Positions 10,916 to 19,193 are shown, counted from the first letter of the stretch. The stretch is DNA of 64,000 nucleotides from WTGJ01 sp965237765 (GCA_965237765.1 OZ250157.1:2232001-2296000), one strand, 5' to 3'. The notes: generated by a model from the sequence alone, not told the origin. Numbers and translations: made by a program.

Positions 10916-11503
10916 CTAAGCGTTGCCGTTGACAGCGTGGGTGGAGCGACGGATGGGCGTCAAATCCGCGTCGTGAATGCGGATGCCGCGGCCCATCGCC
11001 ACGACGCCCGTGCGCACCATTTCGACGATGCCAAGCGGGCGTAATTCCTCGATGAGTTGCTCGATCACATAGATGGCGGCAGAAATTTCCAGTATCGCGA
11101 CGAAGGGGCCGATGTCGATAATGCGCGCGGGGAAATGCTCACAAATTTGCGTGAGGCCATTGCGAGAATCGGGATCGTCTGTGCGCACCTTGATGAGCGC
11201 CAGGTCGCGGCTGACATGCGGAGCTTCTGAAAGGTGGCGCACATCGATAATGTTTATCAGCTTCTGTAGATTGGCGATGATCAATTGCGCCTTGAGTTGC
11301 TTGGCGTCGAATACGATGGTGACGCGTGAGATATCTGGTTTGTGCGTGCGTCCGACGGTCAGGCTATCTACGTTGAAATTGCGGCGCCGGAAGAGGCTGA
11401 CAACGCGGTTCAGGACGCCGGGCTTATTCTCAACCAGGGCGACGATCACTTGCTTTTGCTGTGTCGCTTCCTGTTCCTCCTGTGCGCGAGTGAGTGCGGT
11501 CAT
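10916..11503 (-). CDS. ilvN: acetolactate synthase regulatory (small) subunit
   Basis: A 195-residue regulatory subunit. The N-terminal ACT domain, VIVALVENKPGVLNRVVSLF followed by RRRNFNVDSLTVGRT, is the valine-binding module, and the second half matches the ALS small-subunit C-terminal domain. It binds IlvB, raises its activity and gives feedback inhibition. Its ATG at 11503 overlaps the ilvB TGA (ATGA), the usual arrangement for stoichiometric expression. The length is slightly more than the usual 160-170 residues owing to a short charged N-terminus and a C-terminal extension. Confidence 0.95.
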   Translation of the reverse strand: MTALTRAQEEQEATQQKQVIVALVENKPGVLNRVVSLFRRRNFNVDSLTVGRTHKPDISRVTIVFDAKQLKAQLIIANLQKLINIIDVRHLSEAPHVSRDLALIKVRTDDPDSRNGLTQICEHFPARIIDIGPFVAILEISAAIYVIEQLIEELRPLGIVEMVRTGVVAMGRGIRIHDADLTPIRRSTHAVNGNA

Positions 11504-13203
11504 CTGGCGACCTCCGAAGCTTTGGGGCGGCGCAGCATATTGTGCAAATCGCCGCCGGAAGGCACCATCGGGTAGACGATTTCTTCTTTCTCGACAACGT
11601 ATTCCAGCAGGACAGGTCCGCGGATGCTTCGCGCGAAGGCGACCGATTCCTCCATTTGTTCGCGCCGGGTAATGCGCATACTGGGAATGTTGAAAGCGCC
11701 CGCCAGTTTGCAGAAATCCGGGTTGACCATCGGCGTCGCGCTATAACGGCTTTCGTAGAAGAATTCCTGCCATTGACGCACCATGCCCAGGAAGGCGTTA
11801 TTCAGGATGGCGATGTTGATATCCACGTTCTCTTGCACGGCGGTCGCCAACTCGCACATGGTCATCTGAAAACCGCCATCGCCGACGATAGCCCAGACCT
11901 CATCTTCCGGCCGCCCGAATTTGGCGCCGATCGCCGCGGGGAAACCGAAGCCCATCGTGCCCAGGCCGCCGCTGGTGATCAGCGTGGCCGGCCGTTGGTG
12001 CGGATAGTATTGCGCTTCGATCATCTGGTGCTGTCCCACGTCAGTGACGGTGATGGCATTGCCCTCCGTCCATTTCCAGAGGTCGTTCATCACCTGCGCG
12101 GACATCAGCTTGTCTCCCGTATCCATGTGCAGGATGTCGCGCTCGTCGTCGTCTTCCTGCCATTCGCGGATGCGCGCCAGCCAGGATTGATGTTGTTTAC
12201 GTGGCAAATCGGGCAGCAGCTGGCGCAGGACCGTCTTCAAATCACCGGCGATGCCGACATCGACCGGCACATTCTTATTGAGCTCGGAGGGGTCGATATC
12301 GATATGGATTTTGCGTGCATGGGGGGCATAGGTTTTTAGGTTACCCGTGACGCGGTCATCAAAGCGCATACCCAACGCGAGCAGCAGGTCGGCTTCCTGG
12401 ATGGCGTGGTTGCAGGCGCCGGCGCCATGCATGCCCATCATGCCGAGCACGAGCGGATGTTCTTCGGGGATGCTGCCCTTGCCGAGCAAGGTAAGAGTGA
12501 CGGGAATCTGCGCGCGTTCCACTAATTCCCGCAGCTCACCCAACGCGCCGGAGAGGGAAATGCCATGCCCGGCGAGGATGAGCGGGCGTTCTGCTTGCTC
12601 GATGAGCGCAATGGCGGCGCGGACTTGGTCGAGATTGGCGCCGGTGGGCACGTGATAGCCAGGCAGCTCAATATCGTCTTCGGGGTAGACGAAATCTGTC
12701 TCGGCAATTTGTACATCCTTCGGCACATCGACGAGAACGGGTCCCTGCCGGCCGCTGCGCGCGATATGGAAGGCTTCTTTGATGCTCAGCGCTAGATCGT
12801 CCACATCGACGACGAGGTAGTTGTGCTTGGTGATGGGCAGGGTAACGCCAGTGACGTCCGTTTCTTGGAAGGCGTCGGAGCCGATGGCAGCGGTTGGCAC
12901 CTGGCCGGTGATGCAGACAATGGCGGAGGAATCCATTATCGCCGTAGCGAGGCCTGTCACGAGGTTGGTGGCGCCGGGGCCACTGGTGGCAATGGCCACG
13001 CCAACTTTGCCAGTCGCGCGTGCGTAACCATCTGCCATGTGGGAGGCACCCTGTTCGTGCCGCACGAGGACATGATGCAACTGCGGGTATTTCGTCATCG
13101 CGTCATAGGTGGGCAGGATGGCGCCGCCGGGGTAGCCAAACATGACCTCCACCCCTTCGCGTAATAGACATTCGAGGATAATTTCCGAACCTGTCAAGCG
13201 CAT
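11500..13203 (-). CDS. ilvB: acetolactate synthase catalytic (large) subunit
   Basis: A 567-residue thiamine-diphosphate enzyme that makes acetolactate or acetohydroxybutyrate from pyruvate (plus 2-oxobutyrate). The N-terminal FGYPGGAILPTYDAM and the catalytic glutamate in VRHEQGASHMADGYARATG are intact, as is the thiamine-diphosphate/metal motif from GDGGFQMTMCELATA to the following asparagine pair. I start it at the ATG at 13203, preceded by AGGGGGATAAC. A longer in-frame reading would run back through the attenuator terminator and is rejected. It is the first structural gene of the ilv-leu operon, controlled by the leader peptide and attenuator upstream. Confidence 0.96.
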   Translation of the reverse strand: MRLTGSEIILECLLREGVEVMFGYPGGAILPTYDAMTKYPQLHHVLVRHEQGASHMADGYARATGKVGVAIATSGPGATNLVTGLATAIMDSSAIVCITGQVPTAAIGSDAFQETDVTGVTLPITKHNYLVVDVDDLALSIKEAFHIARSGRQGPVLVDVPKDVQIAETDFVYPEDDIELPGYHVPTGANLDQVRAAIALIEQAERPLILAGHGISLSGALGELRELVERAQIPVTLTLLGKGSIPEEHPLVLGMMGMHGAGACNHAIQEADLLLALGMRFDDRVTGNLKTYAPHARKIHIDIDPSELNKNVPVDVGIAGDLKTVLRQLLPDLPRKQHQSWLARIREWQEDDDERDILHMDTGDKLMSAQVMNDLWKWTEGNAITVTDVGQHQMIEAQYYPHQRPATLITSGGLGTMGFGFPAAIGAKFGRPEDEVWAIVGDGGFQMTMCELATAVQENVDINIAILNNAFLGMVRQWQEFFYESRYSATPMVNPDFCKLAGAFNIPSMRITRREQMEESVAFARSIRGPVLLEYVVEKEEIVYPMVPSGGDLHNMLRRPKASEVAR

Positions 13204-13236
13204 CGTTATCCCCCTGGCCGCAGCGGCCGATTCAAT

Positions 13237-13262
13237 AAAAAACCCCCCGTTTGGGCGGGAGG
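13237..13262 (-). terminator. ilv attenuator terminator hairpin
   Basis: On the minus strand CCTCCCG and CGGGGGG form a 7-bp stem (one T-G wobble) around the loop CCCAAA, followed by six T residues: an intrinsic terminator placed 23 bases after the leader-peptide stop and 33 bases before ilvB. Confidence 0.85.
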
Positions 13263-13308
13263 TTTTGTGTTTCGCGAGTCGCTTTTCACGCGTTTCGCCC
13301 CCCAGCCC
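13253..13308 (-). promoter_or_regulatory. ilv antiterminator pairing
   Basis: The segment GGGCTGGGGGG at 13308-13298, at the end of the leader-peptide reading frame, can pair with CCTCCCGCCC at 13262-13253, the 5' arm of the terminator, giving ten pairs with one bulged T and one wobble. That is longer than the terminator stem, so the two structures compete. The same G-rich segment can also pair with GCCTCC within the Leu/Val codon run, giving the classical 1:2, 2:3, 3:4 arrangement. This is read by eye; no folding energies were computed. Confidence 0.7.
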
Positions 13309-13384
13309 GAAGCAGCCCAAGAATGAGCACAATAAGGATGAGGAGGCTTACAACACTCATTATGCTGCGGCTGCGGACGAACAT
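13286..13384 (-). CDS. ilv operon leader peptide (attenuator)
   Basis: A 32-codon frame starting at ATG 13384 (preceded by ACGAGG) and ending in TGA at 13286. Residues 11-25 read VVSLLILIVLILGLL: 13 of 15 are Val, Leu or Ile, far beyond chance in a short frame, and Ile8 and Val3 add to this. It begins about 20 bases after the promoter and ends just before the terminator, overlapping the antiterminator segment. When charged branched-chain tRNAs are scarce the ribosome should stall in this run, freeing the G-rich segment to sequester the terminator arm and let RNA polymerase enter ilvB. An internal ATG at codon 9 could also start a shorter leader. The role is inferred from the architecture. Confidence 0.88.
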   Translation of the reverse strand: MFVRSRSIMSVVSLLILIVLILGLLRAGGRNA

Positions 13385-13411
13385 GGGAGCCTCGTTTCTG
13401 ATCCTAATTGA

Positions 13412-13440
13412 ATTCTATCGTGGCGAATCCGCTTTGTCAA
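13412..13440 (-). promoter_or_regulatory. ilvB operon promoter
   Basis: TTGACA (13440-13435) and TAGAAT (13417-13412) separated by exactly 17 bases on the minus strand: a near-consensus housekeeping promoter in the gap after ilvD, upstream of the leader peptide. Confidence 0.85.
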
Positions 13441-13467
13441 GACTGCTCACAAATTCATGAATTCCTA

Positions 13468-15162
13468 CTAGAGCGTAACGGCGCCATCATCGGCTTGGGA
13501 TACCAGGCGCGCGTATTTGGCCATCACGCCACGCTCATAATTTGGCGGTGGTGGCGACCAGGCGACGCGGCGGGAGGCTAATTCGTCTTCGCCAAGCAAC
13601 ACGTCCAACCGACGCTCGGCGACATTCACTTCGACGATATCGCCCTCTCGTAGCAGGCCGATCGGGCCGCCGAGGGCCGCTTCCGGCGCGATATGCCCGA
13701 TCATCAAGCCGCGCGTGCCGCCGGAAAATCGTCCGTCCGTGAGCAGCATCACATCTGGGCCAAGCCCCTGGCCGACGATAGCCGCTGTCACGCTGAGCAT
13801 CTCACGCATCCCCGGCCCGCCGACGGGGCCTTCATAACGAATTACGATCACATCACCGGACGCAATTTCGCCACCCTGCACAGCGTCCATCGCGTCTTCT
13901 TCGCGCTCAAAGATGCGCACTGGGCCGCGGTGACTGTCGGGCTCGTCACCCTTGAGCTTGACCACGCAGCCTTGTGGGGCCAGGTTGCCCTTCAGGATGA
14001 CCAGACCGCCACTCTCTTTAATCGGCTGGTCGAGCGAACGGATGACGTCTTGCCCTGGTGTCTCTATCGCCGCCGCGGCCGTTTCCGCCAGCGTCTGTCC
14101 GCTGACCGTGAGCGCGTCGCCATCCAGGTAGCCGCCTTCCAGCATCCGCTGCGCCAGGAGGGGGACGCCGCCGGCGCGGTAAAGATGGAGGGCCATGTAG
14201 CGGCCGGTGGGGCGTAAATCGGCGATGACCGGCGTGCGGTAACTGATGGCTTCGATGTCGTCGATGCTAAAGGGTATGCCCGCTTCGCGCGCGAAAGCCA
14301 ACGTATGTAGGACGGCATTGGTACTACCGGCAGTGGCGGCGGCGGCGGCGATCGCGTTTTCCAACGCGGCGCGCGTGATGATGCGGCTGGTGCGCATGTC
14401 TTCTTCAAGCAATTGCATCATCATTTCGCCCGCGCGGAAAGCGACATCTGCTTTGGCAGGGTCTTCGGCGGGGACATCCGCCATACCCATGGGGCAGATG
14501 CCCATGATTTGAACGATGGTGGCCATCGTGTTGGCGGTGAATTGGCCGCCGCAAGCGCCCGGGCCGGGGCATGCGACGTTTTCGATGGCTCGCAATTGCT
14601 CGGCGGTGATGCTGCCTTTGGCGCGCGCGCCGATGGCCTCGAAGACGCTAACGATATCCACTTCTTCACCGTCGTAATTCCCCGGCAAGATCGAACCGCC
14701 ATAAAGGAGTAGGGCGGGTAGATCCAGACGGATGAGCGCCATTGCTGCGCCGGGGATGGTCTTATCGCATGCGGCGAGGGCGATGACGCCATCCAACATG
14801 TTGGCTCGCGTGACGAGCTCGATGCTATCGGCGATGATTTCGCGGCTGATGAGCGAGGCCTTCATGCCCTCGGTGCCCATCGTAATCGCGTCATTGATGC
14901 TGACGGTGTTGAATTCGAGCGGCGTTCCGCCGGCAGCGCGGATGCCCGCTTTCACTTCGACGGCGAGCTTGCGCAGGTGAAAGTTGCAGGGGCCGATTTC
15001 CGTCCAGGTATTGGCGACACCGATCAGCGGCTTTGCCAGATCGTCATCGCCATAGCCAATGCCCTTCAGCATGGCGCGGGCGGCGGCACGGTTGTCACCT
15101 TCCACCAGGGTACGGCTGCGCGCGTTGAGCGCGCGGGTTAGTACGCCGTTCATGACTGTCAT
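13468..15162 (-). CDS. ilvD: dihydroxy-acid dehydratase
   Basis: A 564-residue Fe-S dehydratase making 2-oxoisovalerate and 2-oxo-3-methylvalerate for valine and isoleucine. Characteristic segments are GVANTWTEIGPCNFHLRKLA (first cluster cysteine), ALAACDKTIPGAAMA, CPGPGACGGQFTANTMA with the second pair of cysteines, and DGRFSGGTRGLMIGHIAPEA near the end. AAGGAAGAG lies five bases before the ATG at 15162; a second ATG nine bases in is less well placed. It is upstream of, and on the same strand as, the ilvB operon, but has its own promoter, and ilvB has another, so the two can be regulated separately. Confidence 0.96.
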   Translation of the reverse strand: MTVMNGVLTRALNARSRTLVEGDNRAAARAMLKGIGYGDDDLAKPLIGVANTWTEIGPCNFHLRKLAVEVKAGIRAAGGTPLEFNTVSINDAITMGTEGMKASLISREIIADSIELVTRANMLDGVIALAACDKTIPGAAMALIRLDLPALLLYGGSILPGNYDGEEVDIVSVFEAIGARAKGSITAEQLRAIENVACPGPGACGGQFTANTMATIVQIMGICPMGMADVPAEDPAKADVAFRAGEMMMQLLEEDMRTSRIITRAALENAIAAAAATAGSTNAVLHTLAFAREAGIPFSIDDIEAISYRTPVIADLRPTGRYMALHLYRAGGVPLLAQRMLEGGYLDGDALTVSGQTLAETAAAAIETPGQDVIRSLDQPIKESGGLVILKGNLAPQGCVVKLKGDEPDSHRGPVRIFEREEDAMDAVQGGEIASGDVIVIRYEGPVGGPGMREMLSVTAAIVGQGLGPDVMLLTDGRFSGGTRGLMIGHIAPEAALGGPIGLLREGDIVEVNVAERRLDVLLGEDELASRRVAWSPPPPNYERGVMAKYARLVSQADDGAVTL

Positions 15163-15192
15163 CGCTCTTCCTTCTTCTAATCAGTGACGCGA

Positions 15193-15221
15193 ATTATAGC
15201 GCACGTAGGCGGTGCTGTCAT
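15193..15221 (-). promoter_or_regulatory. ilvD promoter
   Basis: ATGACA (15221-15216), 17 bases, then a perfect TATAAT (15198-15193) on the minus strand, giving a leader of about 25 bases before the ilvD ATG. The -35 box overlaps the stop codon of the frameshifted VOC gene. Confidence 0.75.
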
Positions 15222-15600
15222 TGAGTAGGTTGGACGAGGATGAGCGTGTTACCTTCGCTATCTTCGATCATGGCGAAGCTACCCCAGCCTTGTGAGCTCG
15301 TGTCCTGCAAGATATTCACGCCGTGCGCGGAGGGTTCCGGGCCAGATCATTCGCTTGCGAAGTGATCGACTGTACAACTCCAAACGTAGATTCATTATGC
15401 GCCCAGGCCGCATAGCCATGTTGGTAGAGAACGAGTTCGGTGCTGCCTCTGGGTGGGGCCACCGAAATCCATCGGGCAACTGAATCATTGGGCATAGGAT
15501 CATCCCGGCGAAGTTCCATTCCTAGTTTCTCAATATACATCGATTTCGCACGTTGTTGATCGCTAACGAAAACACAAACACTACCTACACCTGTGATCAT
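15218..15600 (-). pseudogene. VOC/glyoxalase-family protein, frameshifted
   Basis: The first part reads in one frame from the ATG at 15600 (preceded by GGGAG) as a vicinal-oxygen-chelate domain: VGSVCVFVSDQQRAKSMYIE, then a charged stretch to ITSQANDLAR. The frame then stops at 15316. In a neighbouring frame the expected C-terminal half continues, with HGVNILQDTSSQGWG, FAMIEDSEGNTLILVQPTQ and a TGA at 15218. One base has been lost or gained near 15340. The whole would be about 127 residues, the normal size for this family (dioxygenases, glyoxalases, resistance proteins). It is either a recent pseudogene or a sequence error; no substrate can be given. Confidence 0.75.
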
Positions 15601-15615
15601 GATCTAGCTCCCATC

Positions 15616-16296
15616 TTATGTGTTTGCCAGTTCACGTAAGGCGGCGAAATCCATGATGCTGATCTGCTGTCCATCGTATTCGAGGATGCCGCGCGCTGCC
15701 CATTGCTGCAATTCCCAACGCACCACGAGCGCCTCCAGCGCAGTCGCACGCGCGAGGATGGGGAGCGGGAGCGGGAAATCGCGCAACATACGTCCATCGC
15801 CGCTAAGCAGGATCAGGGCACTGGCCAGGCGCGCGTGGCCGTGGCCGATGCCGCCTTCGCGGATGTGCAAGGTTTGGCGGTAGAGGCGCTCACCTAGGCG
15901 GGTGATACCACTTTCGACGATTTCCGGGTGCGCCTGACAGAAAACGGAGACGGCTTCGCGCGAGATGCGGGTCATTTCGCAATCGGAGACGGCGGTTACA
16001 CTACCGGTACGTGGCTGGTTGGCAAGTAGTGAAATCTCGCCGATGACGTAAAAGGGGCCCTCGGTTGCCAGGACACCTTCCGATCCGTCGGGATATTCGC
16101 GCGTGATGTGGATCTGCCCTTCAGTGAGGATATAGCAACAATCCGGCTCATCGCCTTGTTCGAGCAGGGTTTCGCCTGCACCGAGGGCGATCCATTCGGT
16201 CAGCGGCTGGATTTCCTGGAGGACGCTGTCGTTACAATCAGCGAAGATGCTAAAGTTGCGCAGGATGTTGGGTGATGGGATCATAGTCATGGTCAC
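15616..16296 (-). CDS. Crp/Fnr-like cyclic-nucleotide-binding regulator
   Basis: About 226 residues. The N-terminal half is a cyclic-nucleotide-binding beta-roll: ILRNFSIFADCND, GETLLEQGDEPDCCYILTEG, FYVIGEISLLANQPRTGSV and a following ISREAV segment are typical of cAMP-receptor-like proteins. The C-terminal half (residues 150-226) has the size of the winged-helix domain, with a candidate recognition region at LARATALEALVVRWELQQW, but the helix-turn-helix is divergent. The start is uncertain: GTG 16296 or ATGs at 16290 and 16284, none with a strong ribosome site. Target genes are unknown; it lies upstream of the VOC gene on the same strand and next to importer A. Confidence 0.7.
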   Translation of the reverse strand: MTMTMIPSPNILRNFSIFADCNDSVLQEIQPLTEWIALGAGETLLEQGDEPDCCYILTEGQIHITREYPDGSEGVLATEGPFYVIGEISLLANQPRTGSVTAVSDCEMTRISREAVSVFCQAHPEIVESGITRLGERLYRQTLHIREGGIGHGHARLASALILLSGDGRMLRDFPLPLPILARATALEALVVRWELQQWAARGILEYDGQQISIMDFAALRELANT

Positions 16297-16474
16297 GCCC
16301 GTGGCTGAGTCTAACGATTGAGAGATTATAATGGAATGCAGGAAAAAAGCGCAGCAAGCAAAATAATAACGCCGTATAAGGGCACTTATCCTGCGTAATG
16401 CAATTATAAAGAGATCCGGTTGATGCGGGTATTTTCCCGAAGTCTACATTCACATGGTGCGGAAAGGTTGTTCT

Positions 16475-18007
16475 CTAAGTGGCCGTAGTTCTTGCTGCCC
16501 TCGAGCTATCGGTATCACCCGCCATCCAAGCGCCGAGCCGTTGCAGTACTACCTCGCCGCGTGGCATCTCGCCCACGATGCGTCCCTCATACATCACCAG
16601 GATGCGGTCGGAAAGCAGTTGTATTTCATCCAAATCTTCGCTGATGAGCAGGATGGCCGTGCCACGCGCCCGCTCCTCCAGCAAACGTTGGTGAATGTAT
16701 TCTGTCGCGCCAATATCGACGCCACGGATGGGTTGCGCGGCCAGCAACACACGCGGATCGCGCCCCAATTCGCGCGCCAGGACGAGCTTCTGGATGTTGC
16801 CTCCGGAAAGGCTTTTCACCTTAGTGGTGGTCGCGGGCGTCTTGATTTCGTAATCGCGGATCGCTTCATGGCAGGCGCGATCAATCTCATCGAAGCGAAG
16901 GAACACGCCACGGTGGCTGTATTTGGCGCTGTCATAATCTCGCAACATGTAATTCTCGGCGACGGAGAATTCGGTTATGACGCCGTCTTCCATTCGCTCT
17001 TCAGGGATGTAAGAGAGACCGAGTTCTTTGATTTCGGCGGGGTTGAGCGCTTTGATGGATGCGCCTTCCATCTCGATGCTACCACCGGTCAGCGGTCGCA
17101 AACCAGCGATGACCTGCGCCAATTCCCGCTGCCCGTTGCCGGATACACCGGCAATGCCCACAATTTCGCCCGAGTGCACTTCCAATGACACATCGACCAG
17201 GCCCGGCTCTTCACGCTCGTTGAGGGCATTGACTTCGTGCAAAGCCAGGCGTGGCGGGCCTGCTTCAAGGTCGGCCACATCGTAATTTTGCAGGACCGGC
17301 CGCCCGACCATCATCTCCGCCAGTTGCCCGCGCGAGGCGCCCTCGGTGGCGATCGTATCCACCAACCGGCCATCGCGCAGCACGGTGATGCGCTGGCTGA
17401 TCGCCAGGACTTCATGCAGCTTGTGCGAGATAAAAATGCAGCCATGGCCTTCGGCCGTCATCTGCCGCAAGACGCGGAACAAATCCTCCACTTCGCCCGG
17501 CGTGAGCACAGCGGTGGGCTCGTCGAGGATGAGGATGGCCGCGCCTTTATAGAGCGCGCGCAGGATTTCGACGCGCTGCTGCTCGCCGACCGCGAGTTGC
17601 CAGATGGGCACCTGCACGTTCACGCGTAGGTTATATTCCGCGGAGAGCTGCTCCAGTTTCGCAGCGACGAGGTCCAGGTCCAGCCGCAAACCACGCGACG
17701 ACTTCATCCCAAGCGCCACGTTCTCGACGACAGTTAAGGAAGGGACGAGCATGAAGTGCTGGTGGATCATGCCGATGCCGCGAGCAATCGCTTCGGACGG
17801 CGAGTTGATTTCCGTGGGCAGGCCATCGAGAAAAATTTCGCCAGCTTCGGGCGCGTACATGCCATAGAGCACTTTCATCAACGTGCTCTTGCCAGCACCA
17901 TTTTCGCCCAGGAGCGCGTGCACTTCCCCAGCGCGAAGGTCAAAATTCACATTGTCGATCGCGCGGACGCCGGGAAAAGTTTTGACCATGCCGCGCATCT
18001 GCAGCAT
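16475..18007 (-). CDS. BMP-type nucleoside ABC importer A, ATP-binding protein
   Basis: A 510-residue protein with two fused ABC ATPase domains, as in the YufO/RbsA type. Domain 1 has Walker A GENGAGKSTLMK, signature VGEQQRVEI and Walker B ILILDEPTAVLTP; domain 2 has the usual degenerate P-loop (GVSGNGQRELAQ), the signature SLSGGNIQKLVLARELG and a degraded Walker B (VLLAAQPIRGVDIG). This asymmetry is normal for the family. AAGGAAGGTGTC just before the ATG at 18007 decides the start over the ATG at 18031. It is the last gene of the cluster permease-permease-binding protein-ATPase, separated from the binding-protein gene by an RNA hairpin. It powers uptake of nucleosides or purines (inferred from family). 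Confidence 0.92.
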   Translation of the reverse strand: MLQMRGMVKTFPGVRAIDNVNFDLRAGEVHALLGENGAGKSTLMKVLYGMYAPEAGEIFLDGLPTEINSPSEAIARGIGMIHQHFMLVPSLTVVENVALGMKSSRGLRLDLDLVAAKLEQLSAEYNLRVNVQVPIWQLAVGEQQRVEILRALYKGAAILILDEPTAVLTPGEVEDLFRVLRQMTAEGHGCIFISHKLHEVLAISQRITVLRDGRLVDTIATEGASRGQLAEMMVGRPVLQNYDVADLEAGPPRLALHEVNALNEREEPGLVDVSLEVHSGEIVGIAGVSGNGQRELAQVIAGLRPLTGGSIEMEGASIKALNPAEIKELGLSYIPEERMEDGVITEFSVAENYMLRDYDSAKYSHRGVFLRFDEIDRACHEAIRDYEIKTPATTTKVKSLSGGNIQKLVLARELGRDPRVLLAAQPIRGVDIGATEYIHQRLLEERARGTAILLISEDLDEIQLLSDRILVMYEGRIVGEMPRGEVVLQRLGAWMAGDTDSSRAARTTAT

Positions 18008-18076
18008 GACACCTTCCTTAGTACTTTTCATTTTGGCCCGACATGTTCAACCTCGTCGCGCTAGCGATGCGAGGAT

Positions 18077-18105
18077 GGGCGGGTAGTCAGCTGCCCTACC
18101 CGCCC
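18077..18105 (-). promoter_or_regulatory. intercistronic hairpin after binding-protein gene A
   Basis: Perfect 10-bp inverted repeat (GGGCGGGTAG / CTACCCGCCC) with a 9-base loop between the binding-protein stop and the ATPase start. No T-run follows, so it is more likely an RNA-stabilising or partial-termination element that keeps binding-protein mRNA above ATPase mRNA. Confidence 0.65.
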
Positions 18106-18122
18106 GATGATCGCTGCTCACA

Positions 18123-19193
18123 CTAGCTGTCGTCGCTGTCATCATCCATGTCGTCGTCCATGTCGTCGTCCATGTCATCGTCATCCATGTCGTCGTCCAT
18201 GTCATCATCCATCATACCCATCATGGAGACGTGTTCGATGAGTTCTTCGACTTGCGCCCAGAGTTCTTCACGAGCCATCTCATCGCCGCCGAAAGCGTGT
18301 TCGCTCAGCTCCATAGTGATGCCGCCATTGGCGAGGTCGATGGTGTAGGAGGTGCCGCCGAGGACGCCCATCTGGATATTGTGGATGATATCCGAGAGTA
18401 CCACTTCCCAGTTGTAGATCTGGAAGAGGACACCGCTTTCTGCCGCGAGGCCGGCCTGGCTGGTTTGCGTGCCATACCATTGGATGCCGTTTTCAAGCGC
18501 GACGGCGATCGGGCCGACGACCATCTGCGCCGTGCCGGTCAGCACATCGGCGCCGTTGGCCACGTGGGTGACGGCCGCTTCCGTCGCTTGCGGCACGTCG
18601 CTGAAGGATTGGATGTAAACGATGTTAACGGTGACATCCGGGTTCATCGCTTCCGCGCCCGCCAAGAAGCCATCGACATAGAGCTTCGCGTCGCCAACTT
18701 CGATGGGCCCGACGACGCCGATCACGCCGCTCATAGTTTGCCCAGCGGCGATGGCGCCGTTGATATAGCCACCTTGCTCGGCAGCGGCAGTGTAGGCGTA
18801 GACGTTATCCAACCCGAAGGTATCGTTATCTGTGCCCCAGGCGAAGGAAACTTCTGGGAATTCCGGCGCCAAATCGGCGAGGATGGAACCGAACTGCGAA
18901 CCATGGGCGATGACGAGGTCAAATTCGCCAGAGAAGGCCCAATCGCGCAGGGCAACGGCGGCGTCATCGACGATGAAAGTACCTTCCTGGAAGACGAACT
19001 CGAAATTGCCTTCGCCCATCTCTTCCTGGATGGCCAGCAGTGCGTCGTACATGCTCTGGCTGAAGGCGAGGTCGTTAGTGGCGCTGGGGGCGACGGCGGC
19101 CACGCGGAACGTGTTGTCTTGCGCCAGCGTTGTCGGCAGCGCTACGGCGAAGACCGCGACGACTGCCAAGATACATAGCCATTTCCTCTTCAT
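18123..19193 (-). CDS. BMP-family nucleoside-binding protein A with Asp/Met-rich tail
   Basis: A 356-residue extracytoplasmic solute-binding protein of the BMP/PnrA-like family. A Sec signal peptide (MKRKWLCILAVVAVFAVALP) ends at LAQ|D; no cysteine follows, so there is no lipobox. The mature part carries the family pattern VAAVAPSATNDLAFSQSMYD, FDLVIAHGSQFG, GYINGAIAAGQTMSGVIGVV and TGTAQMVVGPIAVALENG. The last 33 residues or so are a low-complexity tail of repeated MDDD units, coded by a 12-base tandem repeat. The start has a strong site (GAGAGGAG). It should deliver a nucleoside or purine to the two permeases encoded upstream. The tail is absent from the third binding protein of the window but present in the second. 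Confidence 0.9.
   Translation of the reverse strand: MKRKWLCILAVVAVFAVALPTTLAQDNTFRVAAVAPSATNDLAFSQSMYDALLAIQEEMGEGNFEFVFQEGTFIVDDAAVALRDWAFSGEFDLVIAHGSQFGSILADLAPEFPEVSFAWGTDNDTFGLDNVYAYTAAAEQGGYINGAIAAGQTMSGVIGVVGPIEVGDAKLYVDGFLAGAEAMNPDVTVNIVYIQSFSDVPQATEAAVTHVANGADVLTGTAQMVVGPIAVALENGIQWYGTQTSQAGLAAESGVLFQIYNWEVVLSDIIHNIQMGVLGGTSYTIDLANGGITMELSEHAFGGDEMAREELWAQVEELIEHVSMMGMMDDDMDDDMDDDDMDDDMDDDMDDDSDDS
18126..18215 (-). repeat. 12-base coding tandem repeat (MDDD units)
   Basis: Repeats of the minus-strand unit ATGGACGACGAC and close variants (ATGGATGATGAC) code the Asp/Met tail of binding protein A. Synonymous GAC/GAT variation between units shows the tail is kept at protein level or the repeat is old. 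Confidence 0.8.

Noticed and set aside
13203..13332. N-terminal extension of ilvB by 43 codons
   Set aside because: It would translate through the attenuator terminator and poly-T; the ATG at 13203 with AGGGGG upstream gives the normal IlvB N-terminus.
13204..13467. T-box riboswitch before ilvB
   Set aside because: No specifier loop or T-box consensus (AGGGTGGNACCGCG) is visible, whereas a leader peptide with a Leu/Ile/Val run is.
16297..16474. Small gene or terminator between the Crp-like gene and importer A
   Set aside because: Only A+T-rich sequence with several TATAAT-like boxes and a 4-bp stem is seen; nothing can be placed with confidence.
18126..18215. The Asp/Met-coding repeats as a CRISPR or minisatellite element
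   Set aside because: They are 12-base units in frame at the 3' end of genes, without spacers, and code a regular peptide tail.
18231..19178. Plus-strand frame of about 315 codons opposite binding protein A
   Set aside because: It mirrors codons of a well-supported gene on the other strand and shows no domain or signal of its own.
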